Below are positions 6,999 to 17,099 of a DNA stretch of 64,000 bases, piece after piece (the first letter of the stretch is position 1; the number at the start of each line of letters is the position of its first letter). The notes beneath the pieces are model-generated. The model did not search any database, was not told the origin of the DNA, and worked only from the letters and a program-made list of their open reading frames with translations. Source of the stretch: Pseudidiomarina homiensis (GTDB lineage Bacteria; Pseudomonadota; Gammaproteobacteria; Enterobacterales; Alteromonadaceae); contig NZ_PIPX01000001.1 of NCBI RefSeq assembly GCF_003987225.1, positions 248,001 to 312,000 on the forward strand, written 5' to 3'. A program made the translations under genes and the position numbers.

Positions 6999-8780
6999 TT
7001 AGAACTGTAGGTCGATAATCACTGGGTCGTGATCAGAAGAACGATAGGGCGACGGCGCATACCAATTGGGCTGCTGAGCAAAGTTGTCGTAGCCTAACGC
7101 GGTGGGTTCATCGGCATTGACCAACCAATGTTGCTGTTGCAGGACGCGACCATGCAGCGCATCGGAAACCAAAATGTGATCTAAACTGCCGGCTTGCGCA
7201 TCATAAACATAGGAATAACCTTGTGGTTCGAAATGCTCGATACGGTTGTGATAACCCGCTTGGGCAAAAAGCTGCAACGGGTCTTCTTGGGCATAGGCGT
7301 TGAAGTCACCAAGTAGTACTTGCGCTGGCGTTTGTGCGAGCGTCGACTCCGTGGACATAAACTCAACTAACAAACGCGCCGACTCCGTGCGCGCCGCGTT
7401 CCAACAGGCTTGTCCGTCGCCTTGATTCGCGTTGGGGTCAGCGTCATCGCGCGGACACGAACCTTTTGATTTGAAATGGTTTACCGCGACAGCGAAGCTT
7501 TCGGCGCTGTATGACGGTTGAAAACGCTGAATCAAGGGGTAGCGACTGCGGTTACTGAACGGCCCCGTTGTTACCGTTAGCGGCTCGCCGACGGCGGTTA
7601 CGCGGTCACCGCGGTAAATCAAACCGTTGGTAATCGAGGCGCCACCAAAAGTATCGTCGGCTGCTTGAATAAAACGCCAGTCGTGGTTCGTCGTCGTCCG
7701 CATGCGATTAACTAAACGAACTACAGCGCTGTGATTTTGGTAACCGTCGTTTTCAAGTTCCATTAAGCCGATGATATCGGCGTCAATGGCAATCAGAGCG
7801 GCAATTATTTTGGCTTCTTGGCGAAGAAAATCTGCGCGTGTCTTGGCCCCACGATCAGTCGGGAACTGTTGACTTGGGCCATTACCATTGAAGTAATTCA
7901 GCACATTAAACGTGGCGATCCGAATCACGCGGTCATCGTCCACTCGCGCCGGCGCTTCTGGTCGAGGATTACTTTTTTGAAAGGTGACCGCAGATGTTGG
8001 TTGCAGCCGATAGCGACCGTTGTATTCGCTTAAAATACCGCGCATCGGCTGCACGGTATCGCCTGTCCGTAGCGTGTTCTCTGCACTTAATGCTGGGGCA
8101 GGGTAGTCAACTTGTGCTGGTTGTGGCGCCTTATTGTCATCGATAACTAAGCGTTTGAGTTGGTAGCTTGCGGCTAATTGCTGTGCCGCAGTACCTGGTG
8201 TCGCAATCTGGGTTGGGGTATAGAGGCGCTCTGGCGCGACATCAAAACTGCCATGCCGACCAAGCAGGTAGGTACCATTAACGACAAGTTCTTGTGGCAG
8301 GTGTACCAACTGACCTTCGAGGGCCTCAAAGTCAGCGAGCTTGGCGACCGGCAAACGCAATTCTTTGGCTGCAGGAAGTTCACCAGTACCACAGGTCGTG
8401 ATTTTTAGCACATCGGTTAATTGGGTGAGTTGCTGTTTCTCGGCGACGACACCCTCTACGGCAATGCGATCACCAATAGCCACCGGTGTCACTGAATTGA
8501 CATAGATACCAGCAGAGTCATCTTGCAGGAAGAACCCGCCCAGCTCGTCCTCCGCTTGCCAACTTGCGGTCACAACACCACTGACACTCACTAATTGGCC
8601 GACCATTGGCGACTGCATTTGCTCGCCTTGGACGGCGGCGATAGTGTGCTCAGCCGTAGCGCAGTCGCTGGCAGCTGTTTGCCAACCGGCATTTGGTGAG
8701 CTCGCACAGGCGGCAAGGCTAAGACCAAGAGCAGTAGCGACAAGCAGTTTAATTGTTTTGCTTAAAGTGTTGTTGTGCAT
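6999..8780 (-). CDS. ExeM-like extracellular endonuclease, lipoprotein-type signal
   Basis: This 593-residue exported nuclease degrades extracellular nucleic acid. The N-terminus ends in LAAC (Cys25), a lipobox, so it may be lipid-anchored. An OB-fold-like region at about 55-160 is followed, from about residue 286, by an endonuclease/exonuclease/phosphatase domain with IRIATFNVLNYF, LMELEND, GDFNAYAQEDP and the C-terminal SSDHDPVIID, which carry the metal and catalytic His/Asp residues of the DNase I fold. Related ExeM proteins act in nutrient scavenging and biofilm turnover. There is no C-terminal GlyGly-CTERM or rhombosortase-type tail, unlike many ExeM. Its first 32 bases overlap the end of the MarR gene. 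Confidence 0.85.
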   Translation of the reverse strand: MHNNTLSKTIKLLVATALGLSLAACASSPNAGWQTAASDCATAEHTIAAVQGEQMQSPMVGQLVSVSGVVTASWQAEDELGGFFLQDDSAGIYVNSVTPVAIGDRIAVEGVVAEKQQLTQLTDVLKITTCGTGELPAAKELRLPVAKLADFEALEGQLVHLPQELVVNGTYLLGRHGSFDVAPERLYTPTQIATPGTAAQQLAASYQLKRLVIDDNKAPQPAQVDYPAPALSAENTLRTGDTVQPMRGILSEYNGRYRLQPTSAVTFQKSNPRPEAPARVDDDRVIRIATFNVLNYFNGNGPSQQFPTDRGAKTRADFLRQEAKIIAALIAIDADIIGLMELENDGYQNHSAVVRLVNRMRTTTNHDWRFIQAADDTFGGASITNGLIYRGDRVTAVGEPLTVTTGPFSNRSRYPLIQRFQPSYSAESFAVAVNHFKSKGSCPRDDADPNANQGDGQACWNAARTESARLLVEFMSTESTLAQTPAQVLLGDFNAYAQEDPLQLFAQAGYHNRIEHFEPQGYSYVYDAQAGSLDHILVSDALHGRVLQQQHWLVNADEPTALGYDNFAQQPNWYAPSPYRSSDHDPVIIDLQF

Positions 8781-9243
8781 AGGTTCCTACTTCGAGTACA
8801 TCGGCGGCATCAAGCCGTTCAGCGTCCATCATTGCGGCAATGCGCTGCATCGACGAGAGCAGTTGTGATTGTTCCCAGTCGGCCAGCGCCTGGAACTTAC
8901 GGATAAAGTCTTCTTGTAAGGGTTTGGGAGCAGCGTTAAGTCGTTCTGCACCCCGAGGCGTCAACGATAATACGACGCGCCGGCGATCTTGCGTACTGCG
9001 CTCGCGATGAATAAGTTCACGATGCTCCAAGCGATCAATGACATTACTCACCGTGGCTGGGCTAAGCGTAATGTTCTGCGCGACAGCACTGGCAGTAATG
9101 CCATTAGGGGCTGCGGCGACTTCACGTAAGATCAGCAACTGCGGCGCAGTTAATCCAGTGAGCTTATTCAACTGTTTTGAATAAAGGTCGGTGGCGCGGA
9201 TAACCTTGCGCAATGCCAATAAAAGTTCTTCGTATTTTTCCAT
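8749..9243 (-). CDS. MarR-family transcriptional regulator
   Basis: This 164-residue winged-helix dimeric repressor has its recognition region in ITASAVAQNITLSPATVSNV (about 50-68), followed by the wing with RSTQDRRRVVLSLTPRG (about 82-98). The C-terminus contains the dimerising helices. It lies two bases after csiV on the same strand and overlaps the start of the nuclease gene, so the nuclease is translated from the same message or one that begins inside this gene. The nuclease is a plausible target, but no operator could be assigned and the ligand is unknown. Confidence 0.9.
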   Translation of the reverse strand: MEKYEELLLALRKVIRATDLYSKQLNKLTGLTAPQLLILREVAAAPNGITASAVAQNITLSPATVSNVIDRLEHRELIHRERSTQDRRRVVLSLTPRGAERLNAAPKPLQEDFIRKFQALADWEQSQLLSSMQRIAAMMDAERLDAADVLEVGTYAQQHFKQNN

Positions 9244-9245
9244 AA

Positions 9246-10352
9246 CTAATAGCGTCTAGCGGACAGATCCGTGCGGCGTATTTGTACAGCAATGCCTAGT
9301 TTCGGATGATCAAAATAATGGGTTTCGTGACTGATCACGCGGCGTAACTGCTCAAGTTTAAAGCTGCGTAAAAACTCGCCGTCGCTACGTGGTTGTAGCG
9401 CTCGCTCAGCCTGCGCGGCGAGGGCGGCTGGCTGCCAATTGACGGCATGAGGTTCGCGTAGCTCTAAATCGCTCGCAATGTGCAGGTAGTTTCCTACAAG
9501 GTACACGTGCAAGGTACCGTCAAGCTCCCAGACCGCAGGGGCATCAGCTTCGCGTATTAAAAATGGCGGTGGTGCCAACGGTTGGTCTTCGCTGCGTGCA
9601 CTGAACTGTAATTGCGTATCTTGTTGTTGTGCTAGCAGAAGTTCCAGACGCTGCGCCAATTCATTAGGAGTCAACTCGTGGTCGTCGTTGCTATACAAGT
9701 AGCCCGATGGAGCGAATCGCTCACCATAGTTTTGCCCGCCAAACAAACGCACCTTAAATCCGTCCTCTAAGCCAAAAACGGGTTGATACCAGCTCATATG
9801 TAGTAGCGGGGTACCAACACCACGGCGGGTGATTTGTTGGCGCATTTCGGCGAGTTCAAATTGTTCGGCGGGCGCAATATAAGGCTGCTTTGCCTTGGTT
9901 ACGTCGCCACCGAGACCATCGATGATCTGCGCAGGCGCTTGCGCTAGCGATGCCAGCATACGCTCACGGCGTTGCCAGTTCTGCGGTAATAAAGGATCGA
10001 GTTCAGCAGGCTGCACACACCAAAGCGTAGCGGGAGAAAATGATTCATCGAGCGACGGTGGTGCACAAGGCGGTAAGCCAGCTAAGGCACCGGTGATTTC
10101 TGGGACGTAATAATCCACCAGTGGGTTATAAGCGGCATCAGTGAACGAGCTCGGCGCTTGCCATGGAAATTGCTCGGCAACTGTCTCGGTCGGGCTGTGT
10201 TTAAATACCAGTACTTCTATCTCGAACCATCGCCATTTATCTTGAGATTGATTTGGCAAGGTTACCGATGCGGCAACACTTGGCACCGTCACGGCCAACA
10301 CTAAAGCCGCAATGCACCGTTGTAATAGTTGAGATGTACCTACTTTATGCAT
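9246..10352 (-). CDS. csiV: CsiV-family exported protein
   Basis: This protein of about 368 residues matches the CsiV family of marine gammaproteobacteria, described as peptidoglycan-binding and supporting CsrA/cell-envelope related phenotypes in Vibrio. A Sec-type signal covers the first 30 or so residues. The conserved opening block WRWFEIEVLVFKHSP and later LHMSWYQPV are typical of the family. I use the ATG at 10352; a GTG at 10361 is also in frame, and neither has a strong ribosome binding site. It overlaps the mfd 3' end by eight bases, the usual genomic position of this family, so coupled expression with mfd is likely. Confidence 0.8.
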   Translation of the reverse strand: MHKVGTSQLLQRCIAALVLAVTVPSVAASVTLPNQSQDKWRWFEIEVLVFKHSPTETVAEQFPWQAPSSFTDAAYNPLVDYYVPEITGALAGLPPCAPPSLDESFSPATLWCVQPAELDPLLPQNWQRRERMLASLAQAPAQIIDGLGGDVTKAKQPYIAPAEQFELAEMRQQITRRGVGTPLLHMSWYQPVFGLEDGFKVRLFGGQNYGERFAPSGYLYSNDDHELTPNELAQRLELLLAQQQDTQLQFSARSEDQPLAPPPFLIREADAPAVWELDGTLHVYLVGNYLHIASDLELREPHAVNWQPAALAAQAERALQPRSDGEFLRSFKLEQLRRVISHETHYFDHPKLGIAVQIRRTDLSARRY

Positions 10353-13300
10353 TTTTGTCACTTTTTTCGGCTAACTCATTAACCACAGACTCTACCAGTT
10401 TCATGCGCTCTTGAGTATCGCTGATTTTGGCAAGAATGCGTAAACGGGTTGGCCCTTCCAATTTATAATCCTGCGGATAAGTTTGAATAAGTTCAATCAA
10501 ATAGCTGGGATTAACCTTGGTGTCTTCGGCAAATTCGAGACTGATCCCTTGCGGTCCGCCATCAATTTTGCGGATGCCCAGTTGGCCAGCGCGATTCCGC
10601 AACTCGGTGATGCGCACAAGATTCTTTGCTGCATCTGGCAGCAACCCGAAGCGGTCGATCATTTCTACTTGCAGCGCGCGCAGTTCGTCTGCGGTTGTGG
10701 CACTGGCGATGCGCTTGTACATGCTTAAGCGCAGGGTGACGTCAGCTATGTAACTTTCTGGTAGCAGTGCCGGCACGCGCAAGTCGACTTCGCTTTGGGT
10801 TTTTAACAGGGTATCGAGTGCGGGTTCCTTGCCTTGTTGAAGTGCCGTAACTGCTTGTTCCAGCATGTCCATGTACAACGTGAAACCAATGGTTTCAATT
10901 TGCCCACTTTGCTCATCGCCAAGGAGTTCACCGGCGCCACGAATCTCGAGATCATGGGTTGCCAACATAAAGCCGGCACCAAGATCCTCGAGTTGGGCGA
11001 TGGCCTCAAGACGTTTTAAGGCATCTTTGGTCATGCGTTTCGGGTGCGGTGTCAGCAAATAGGCATAGGCTTGATGATGTGAGCGTCCAACGCGACCACG
11101 TAACTGGTGCATTTGCGCCAAGCCAAGATGGTCGGCACGATCCATAATGATGGTGTTGGCGGTTGGTACATCAATGCCGGTCTCGACGATGGTGGTACAT
11201 ACCAAGACATTAAAGCGCTGATGATAAAAGTCCGACATGATGCGCTCAAGTTCACGTTCACGCATTTGTCCGTGAGCGATGGTGATGCGAGCTTCAGGTA
11301 CCAATTCAGTTAAATCGCGCGCTGTTTTCTCAATCGTTTCGACGTTGTTGTGTAAAAAGTAGACTTGTCCGCCCCGCAAAATTTCACGCAGAATTGCTTC
11401 CCGAATCGTTGGTGCGTCGTATTCACGCACAAAGGTTTTTACCGCTAAACGCTTCGCTGGCGGGGTTGCAATAATGGACAAGTCACGCACGCCATTCATC
11501 GCCATGTTTAGTGTGCGCGGAATAGGCGTAGCGGTGAGGGTTAAGATATCAACATCGGCGCGGAGGCGTTTAATCGCCTCTTTTTGGCGAACGCCAAATC
11601 GATGTTCTTCATCGACAATCAACAAGCCAAGATCGTTAAACTTAATGCTGCCTTGCAACAGCTTATGGGTGCCAATAACGATATCAACCTTACCTGCTGC
11701 GATGTCTTCAAGAATAGTTTGTGTTTGTTTCGCTGTTTTGAATCGTGACAGCACTTCAATACGTACCGGCCAATCCGCAAAGCGGTCTTTGAAGTTTTCA
11801 TAATGTTGCTGTGCGAGCAGAGTGGTTGGCACCAACACAGCCACTTGTTTATTGTCATTTACCGCAACAAAAGCAGCGCGCATGGCGACTTCCGTTTTAC
11901 CAAAACCGACATCGCCACAGACCAAGCGGTCCATCGCTCGTGTGGACTGCATATCATCAAGAACTGCGGCAATAGCCTGCTGCTGATCATCGGTTTCTTC
12001 GAACGGGAAGCTGTTGGCGAAACGCTGATACTCGCTTTGCTCCAGTTGGTATTGATAGCCCGGTTTAGCTTCGCGTTGTGCGTAAACATCGAGCAGTTCT
12101 GCCGCAACGTCACGAATTTTTTCGGCGGCTTTACGTTTCGCGCGCTCCCACGTGTCGTTGCCGAGTTTATGTAGCGGGGCATGGGCTTCTTCGCCACCAC
12201 TGTAGCGTTGCAACACATGCAGCGAAGCGACTGGGACGTACAATTTGCTGTCGTTGGCATACGTGATGGTAACAAACTCGGTGGTCATGCCGCCGGCTTC
12301 AATCGTTTGTAAGCCGTGGTAACGGCCGACGCCATGATCAATATGCACCAACGGTTGCCCGACACGTAACTCGGCTAAGTTGCGAACCATTTGTTCGCTG
12401 GTGACGGTTGCCTTTTGGTCACGACGTCGGCGTTGTGCAATACGGTTACCAAGTAGCTCAGTTTCGGTAATCACCGCCAGCTTTGCGTCATTTAGAACAA
12501 AGGAGTTCACCAGCGGGGCAACGGTAATCGCTGTGCGGCCAACATGGCTTTGCATGTCACGTAGATGTGGTAACTCAGCAAGCTCAAGTTGCAACGGTGC
12601 CAGCAAATCACGCAAGGACTCGCGCCGACCAGCAGATTCAGCGGCAAACACGACGCGATAGTCGGCTTTGAAGAGCTCGTCGAGTTTCTTACGTAAAGCC
12701 TGTAACGGGTCTTTCAGCTGGTGGTTTAGCGCGACCTCGCCAATGCTTTGCGTGACAAATTTTTGTAAGCCCGGTTGTGGTTTATCATCGGGGACGAAGG
12801 CTCGAATGCGCGGCAACTGTTTAAATTGGCCGTGCAGCTGGTCCACTGCCATAAATACGTGCTGTGGCGGTAACAGCGGGCGTAAGCGATCGTAACGCCG
12901 CTGTTCATAACGCTGTTCAATGTCATGCCAAAGTTGATCAAGGCTGCCTTGCAGGTCACCAAAAGTAACGAGGAGTACGTCTTCGGGCAAATAGTCAAAA
13001 AGGGTTGCGGTTGCGTCAAAAAAGAGTGGCAAATAATACTCTACCCCGCCGGGTAACTGTCCCTGTGAAACTTGATAGTAAACTGAATCCCGCTCGTTCG
13101 ATGCATCAAACAGCTCTCGATAGCGAGCGCGAAACCCTTCGATTGCGGTTGGCGTGGTTGGAAACTCGTGCGCAGGGAGCAAGTCAATCGCGGCGACTTC
13201 ATCGGCTGACAGCTGGGTATCAGGGTCAAAGGTGCGGATGGAATCGACTTCGTCGTCGAAGAAATCAATCCGAAACGGGGTAGTGCTGCCCATCGGGAAT

Positions 13301-13824
13301 AAGTCGAGTAACGATCCGCGCGCACAAAACTCACCGTGCTCCATAACTTGATTCACGTGGCGGTAGCCAGCGCGTTCAAGTCGTTGGCGCAGCCGATAGC
13401 CGTCGAGTTGCTGACCTTTACTAAGCTGAAGTGCTTGACCGCTGACATAATCGACCGGCGCAATACGCTGGATCAAGGTATTTAACGAGACAATAAGTGC
13501 GCCGGTTTGCATGGTAGGCAACTGTGCCAACACGCTTAAGCGCTCCGAGATAATATCTTGATGCGGCGAAAAGCTATCGTAGGGTAGCGTTTCCCAATCC
13601 GGAAAAACCATCACCTGCTCGCCTTTAGTGCTGAGGTATTGAATCTCATGCTCTAGGCGATGAGCCTGCGGCGCATCAGGTGTGACAATCAACACCGGCT
13701 TGTCGTGTTGATCGATGAGCTCGGCAAGGGCATAGGCCACGCTACTGCCCGCAAGTCCTTGCCAAGTAATGTCTGTTCGTGCCGATGGTGGTTTAGGTGG
13801 CGTTAGGATCGATGCCTTGCTCAT
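10345..13824 (-). CDS. mfd: Transcription-repair coupling factor
   Basis: This 1159-residue DNA translocase removes RNA polymerase stalled at lesions and recruits UvrA. Family-standard length. The N-terminal UvrB-like modules are followed by the CarD-like polymerase-interaction domain (VHIDHGVGRYHGL near 495), then the RecG-like helicase core: Walker A GDVGFGKTE near 637, DEEH near 737, and GRVGRSHHQAYAYLL. The C-terminal TRCF domain with RVPALLPESYIADVTLRLS is complete. AGGA before the ATG supports this start. It is divergent from lolC and leads a run with csiV, marR and the nuclease. Confidence 0.97.
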   Translation of the reverse strand: MSKASILTPPKPPSARTDITWQGLAGSSVAYALAELIDQHDKPVLIVTPDAPQAHRLEHEIQYLSTKGEQVMVFPDWETLPYDSFSPHQDIISERLSVLAQLPTMQTGALIVSLNTLIQRIAPVDYVSGQALQLSKGQQLDGYRLRQRLERAGYRHVNQVMEHGEFCARGSLLDLFPMGSTTPFRIDFFDDEVDSIRTFDPDTQLSADEVAAIDLLPAHEFPTTPTAIEGFRARYRELFDASNERDSVYYQVSQGQLPGGVEYYLPLFFDATATLFDYLPEDVLLVTFGDLQGSLDQLWHDIEQRYEQRRYDRLRPLLPPQHVFMAVDQLHGQFKQLPRIRAFVPDDKPQPGLQKFVTQSIGEVALNHQLKDPLQALRKKLDELFKADYRVVFAAESAGRRESLRDLLAPLQLELAELPHLRDMQSHVGRTAITVAPLVNSFVLNDAKLAVITETELLGNRIAQRRRRDQKATVTSEQMVRNLAELRVGQPLVHIDHGVGRYHGLQTIEAGGMTTEFVTITYANDSKLYVPVASLHVLQRYSGGEEAHAPLHKLGNDTWERAKRKAAEKIRDVAAELLDVYAQREAKPGYQYQLEQSEYQRFANSFPFEETDDQQQAIAAVLDDMQSTRAMDRLVCGDVGFGKTEVAMRAAFVAVNDNKQVAVLVPTTLLAQQHYENFKDRFADWPVRIEVLSRFKTAKQTQTILEDIAAGKVDIVIGTHKLLQGSIKFNDLGLLIVDEEHRFGVRQKEAIKRLRADVDILTLTATPIPRTLNMAMNGVRDLSIIATPPAKRLAVKTFVREYDAPTIREAILREILRGGQVYFLHNNVETIEKTARDLTELVPEARITIAHGQMRERELERIMSDFYHQRFNVLVCTTIVETGIDVPTANTIIMDRADHLGLAQMHQLRGRVGRSHHQAYAYLLTPHPKRMTKDALKRLEAIAQLEDLGAGFMLATHDLEIRGAGELLGDEQSGQIETIGFTLYMDMLEQAVTALQQGKEPALDTLLKTQSEVDLRVPALLPESYIADVTLRLSMYKRIASATTADELRALQVEMIDRFGLLPDAAKNLVRITELRNRAGQLGIRKIDGGPQGISLEFAEDTKVNPSYLIELIQTYPQDYKLEGPTRLRILAKISDTQERMKLVESVVNELAEKSDKNA

Positions 13825-13941
13825 AGGTCCTGCTTTGGTTACATCTCAAGTGGCTGAAAGTATACCTGAAACTCTGACTTGGATCAGTGCGCAGATTTCT
13901 TTATGCTTGCAGCGCGACCTCCATTATCAATTAGAGAACAC

Positions 13942-15174
13942 ATGTACCAGCCGTTAACGCTATTTTTAGGCCTGCGCTATAGCCGTGCTCAACATGGGCA
14001 GGGCTTTACACGCTTTATTCAACGCGTCTCTTTAATTGGGATTGTGGTGGGTGTCGCCGCCTTGATCATTGTCGGTTCGGTCATGAACGGTTTCGAGGGC
14101 GAGCTTAAACAGCGCATACTGACGGTGGTGCCGCAATTAGAAATTCAGGCCGATGACGGCCTCGATAATTGGCGCGAGCTTGCTGATTCGCTCCCTCCAG
14201 CTAATGGGCAGCGAGCCTTGGTGCCCGAAGTGACGACGGCCGGAGTATTGCAAGGTCAGCAACAGTTACAAGCGGTACAAGTGCAGGGCATTTTTCCTGC
14301 AGCGAAGGGCGCCGAAGTACAATTAGAACCGTTGCAAACCCATCTGAGTGCCGGTCAGCTTGCACTCAACGAAGGTGAGTTTAATGTGGTATTGGGGTAT
14401 GCCCTAGCGCAACAACTCAATGCTTGGCCGGGCCAACAGCTTCGTTTAATCGCTGCCGGAGGCGGTATTTATACGCCGCTAGGTTTGTTGCCGGCGCAAC
14501 GCTTAGTGACGGTTGCTGCGATTGTACGTATGCAGTCCGAAGCAGATAAGCACCTTTTAGTCATGCATGGTGCCGATCTCGCACGCATTTTGCGGATGGC
14601 GCCTGAACAAGTTTCTGGGTTACGCTATTACTTTGCAGATCCCTTTCAGGCACTTGACGCCGTCGCGCAACTTGAACCGAAATTAGCTGATGGACTTACG
14701 TTAAAAAGCTGGCGTGAAAGTTACGGACATTTGTTCGACGCTGTCAGTATGGAAAAGCGCATGGTTAATCTGATGCTTGGTCTCATCATTGCTGTTGCGG
14801 CGTTTAATATCATCTCGTCGCTGATGATGGTGGTACAGGATAAGCGTGCCGATATTGCAGTATTACAAACAATGGGACTTGCCCCTTATCGTGTGCGGCG
14901 GATGGTGGTGTTGCAAGGCCTCGTGACTGGCGGTGTGGGAAGCTTTATCGGCTTACTATTGGGACTGGTGTTGGCGTTAAATATGAACCCGTTACTGCAG
15001 GCCTTAGGTGTCGATTTAAGTTTTGCTGGACCAGCTGGTTTACCGGTGATTGTGGACGCGATGCAAGTTACCGCAACCGTCTTGGCAGCGCTCACCTTAA
15101 CTTTTTTGGCAACCTTGTTTCCAGCTTGGCAAGCAAGCCGTTTATTGCCCGCACAAGCATTGCGATATGAGTGA
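13942..15174 (+). CDS. lolC: Lipoprotein-releasing ABC transporter permease LolC
   Basis: This inner-membrane permease is part of LolCDE, which extracts outer-membrane lipoproteins and hands them to LolA. I begin at MYQPLTLFLGLRYSR (410 residues), the family-typical opening; an in-frame upstream ATG at 13879 would add a non-family extension. TM1 is near residues 25-47, followed by a large periplasmic domain (about 50-270) and three further TM helices at the C-terminus in a MacB/FtsX-type region (MLGLIIAVAAFNIISSLMMV). It is followed by lolD after six bases. LolC and LolE are told apart here mainly by gene order. Confidence 0.93.
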   Translation: MYQPLTLFLGLRYSRAQHGQGFTRFIQRVSLIGIVVGVAALIIVGSVMNGFEGELKQRILTVVPQLEIQADDGLDNWRELADSLPPANGQRALVPEVTTAGVLQGQQQLQAVQVQGIFPAAKGAEVQLEPLQTHLSAGQLALNEGEFNVVLGYALAQQLNAWPGQQLRLIAAGGGIYTPLGLLPAQRLVTVAAIVRMQSEADKHLLVMHGADLARILRMAPEQVSGLRYYFADPFQALDAVAQLEPKLADGLTLKSWRESYGHLFDAVSMEKRMVNLMLGLIIAVAAFNIISSLMMVVQDKRADIAVLQTMGLAPYRVRRMVVLQGLVTGGVGSFIGLLLGLVLALNMNPLLQALGVDLSFAGPAGLPVIVDAMQVTATVLAALTLTFLATLFPAWQASRLLPAQALRYE

Positions 15175-15180
15175 GGAATA

Positions 15181-15873
15181 ATGACACAGGAACTACTCCG
15201 CTGTGAGCATGTAAGCAAGAGTTACTGGGACGGCAACCATGACTTGCAGGTATTACAAGACGTGAATCTAGCGCTGCAAGACGGCGAATTGTTGGCGATT
15301 GTCGGCAGCTCAGGTTCAGGAAAAAGTACCTTACTACACTGTATGGGGGGGCTTGATCAGCCGACGAGTGGCCAGATTTTCTTTCGCGGTCAAAACATCG
15401 CCAAATGGTCGCCACGGGCGTTGGCGGATTGGCGCAATCAACAGCTTGGTTTTATTTATCAATTTCATCATTTGTTGCCTGAATTTACTGCCCTTGAGAA
15501 CGTCGCCATGCCCATGTTGATACAAGGCACGTCGGCGCAACAAGCGCGTGCACGGGCGGCGGATTTGTTAGAACGGGTTGGACTGGCCGAGCGCGGCTCT
15601 CACCGACCTGCGGAACTGTCCGGCGGTGAACGACAGCGTGTCGCGATCGCTCGAGCTTTAGCGAATAAGCCAGCGCTGATTTTGGCTGATGAACCCACCG
15701 GTAATCTCGACGATGAAAGTGCACAACAAGTGATGCAATTAATGCTGGACCTTAATGCTGAAATGCAAACCTGCTTTGTCATCGTAACTCACGACCAAGC
15801 GTTGGCGGCGAGCCTGCCACGACAAGTCAGCCTTCAGCAAGGACAGTTACAACCGAATAAGGTAACGAAGTAA
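15181..15873 (+). CDS. lolD: Lipoprotein-releasing ABC transporter ATPase LolD
   Basis: This 230-residue ATPase drives the LolC/LolE permeases. It shows Walker [10 protein letters not shown] (42-50), the LolD-specific stretch [12 protein letters not shown] that follows the Q-loop, signature [15 protein letters not shown] (about 146-160), Walker B LILADEP and the H-loop VTHD. Its stop overlaps the start of lolE (TAATG), so the two are translationally coupled. Confidence 0.96.
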   Translation: MTQELLRCEHVSKSYWDGNHDLQVLQDVNLALQDGELLAIVGSSGSGKSTLLHCMGGLDQPTSGQIFFRGQNIAKWSPRALADWRNQQLGFIYQFHHLLPEFTALENVAMPMLIQGTSAQQARARAADLLERVGLAERGSHRPAELSGGERQRVAIARALANKPALILADEPTGNLDDESAQQVMQLMLDLNAEMQTCFVIVTHDQALAASLPRQVSLQQGQLQPNKVTK

Positions 15874-17099
15874 TGCTAGCGCAATGGCGACTGGCTTGGT
15901 TGTTGGCACGTCGTTTTCGACGTGGGCGCGAGCGCAGTCGGTTTCTTTCGTTTATCTCCGCCTCGTCAACTTTTGGTATTGCTTTGGGTTGTATGGTGTT
16001 CATTGTCGGCTTGAGTGTGATGAACGGCTTCGGGCAAGTGCTTGAGGAGCGTTTTTTGAAGCTCGTGCCACATGTGGAGTTTCGTGCCGTTGAAGGCGCG
16101 CTTCAGTATCCAGAAATGATCCTCGATCTGGCGCACCAGCACCCCGAAGTTAAAGCGGCACGTGCCAGCATTAAAACGCAAGCATTGGTACAACAAGGTC
16201 GAGAGTTTATTGGCGTGCAAGTGAATGGCATAGATCCACGCCAGTCACAAGCGATTGCCGACTATATGTCAACTACGGCATGGCAACAGTTGGCAGGTGA
16301 CAACACGGTGGTGCTTGGCAGAGGTTTAGCAACGCAGCTTGGCGTGGATAAGGGCGATTCGGTGCGTTTGGTGGTCGCTGCGGAACGTGGCTTTCAAGCG
16401 CCTAAACGGGTGAGCCTAAAGGTGGTCGGCATATTCCGTTTTGGCGGCCAAGTCGACCACCAAATGGCGTACGTTAACCTCGCAACAGCGCGTAATTTAA
16501 TTGGCTTAGACGAAGGCTATACGGGCGTCGAGCTGGAGGTAACCGATCTCTTTGCTGCAGAACGCATTGCCAACGACATCGGTTACCAACTGCGTGACTA
16601 TGTTTACCTGGATCACTGGATGCGAGCGCAAGGCCACTTGTACCGTGACATTCAAATGGTGAGGGTGGTGATGTTCTTAGTGTTGGTACTGGTCTTGGCC
16701 GTAGCTTGCTTCAATATCGTCTCAACCTTAGTCATGACAGTGCAAGAAAAGCGTCGGCATATTGGCATCCTGCGCACGATGGGGCTGCGCCGAGGCGGTT
16801 TGGTAAAGGTTTTTATGTTGCAAGGACTACAAAACGGCGCTGTTGGGGTTGTCTTGGGTGGGATCGCTGGTGTTGCGCTTAGTTTGGGGCTACCGAGCTT
16901 TTTGCAGTTGCTGGAATCTATGAGTGGCAGCTCCATCCTCGCCAGCGATGTCTATTTTGTGGATAGTATTCCTGTGCTGATTCAGCTGTCGGACGTAATG
17001 TTGGTGGCGGCAGTAGCGTTTTTGATGAGTCTCGTCGCAACGCTTTATCCCGCTTGGCGAGCTTCACGTGTTGAGGTGGTTGCCGCTATTTCCGCTTAA
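15873..17099 (+). CDS. lolE: Lipoprotein-releasing ABC transporter permease LolE
   Basis: This is the second permease of LolCDE, 408 residues, with the same four-helix FtsX-like layout: TM1 near 25-50 (FGIALGCMVFIVGLSVMNGF), a long periplasmic domain, and three C-terminal helices ending in LVATLYPAWRASRVEVVAAI. It overlaps lolD by one base and overlaps the convergent DUF2062 gene by 14 bases. The stop TAA is the loop of a small palindrome. Confidence 0.94.
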   Translation: MLAQWRLAWLLARRFRRGRERSRFLSFISASSTFGIALGCMVFIVGLSVMNGFGQVLEERFLKLVPHVEFRAVEGALQYPEMILDLAHQHPEVKAARASIKTQALVQQGREFIGVQVNGIDPRQSQAIADYMSTTAWQQLAGDNTVVLGRGLATQLGVDKGDSVRLVVAAERGFQAPKRVSLKVVGIFRFGGQVDHQMAYVNLATARNLIGLDEGYTGVELEVTDLFAAERIANDIGYQLRDYVYLDHWMRAQGHLYRDIQMVRVVMFLVLVLVLAVACFNIVSTLVMTVQEKRRHIGILRTMGLRRGGLVKVFMLQGLQNGAVGVVLGGIAGVALSLGLPSFLQLLESMSGSSILASDVYFVDSIPVLIQLSDVMLVAAVAFLMSLVATLYPAWRASRVEVVAAISA

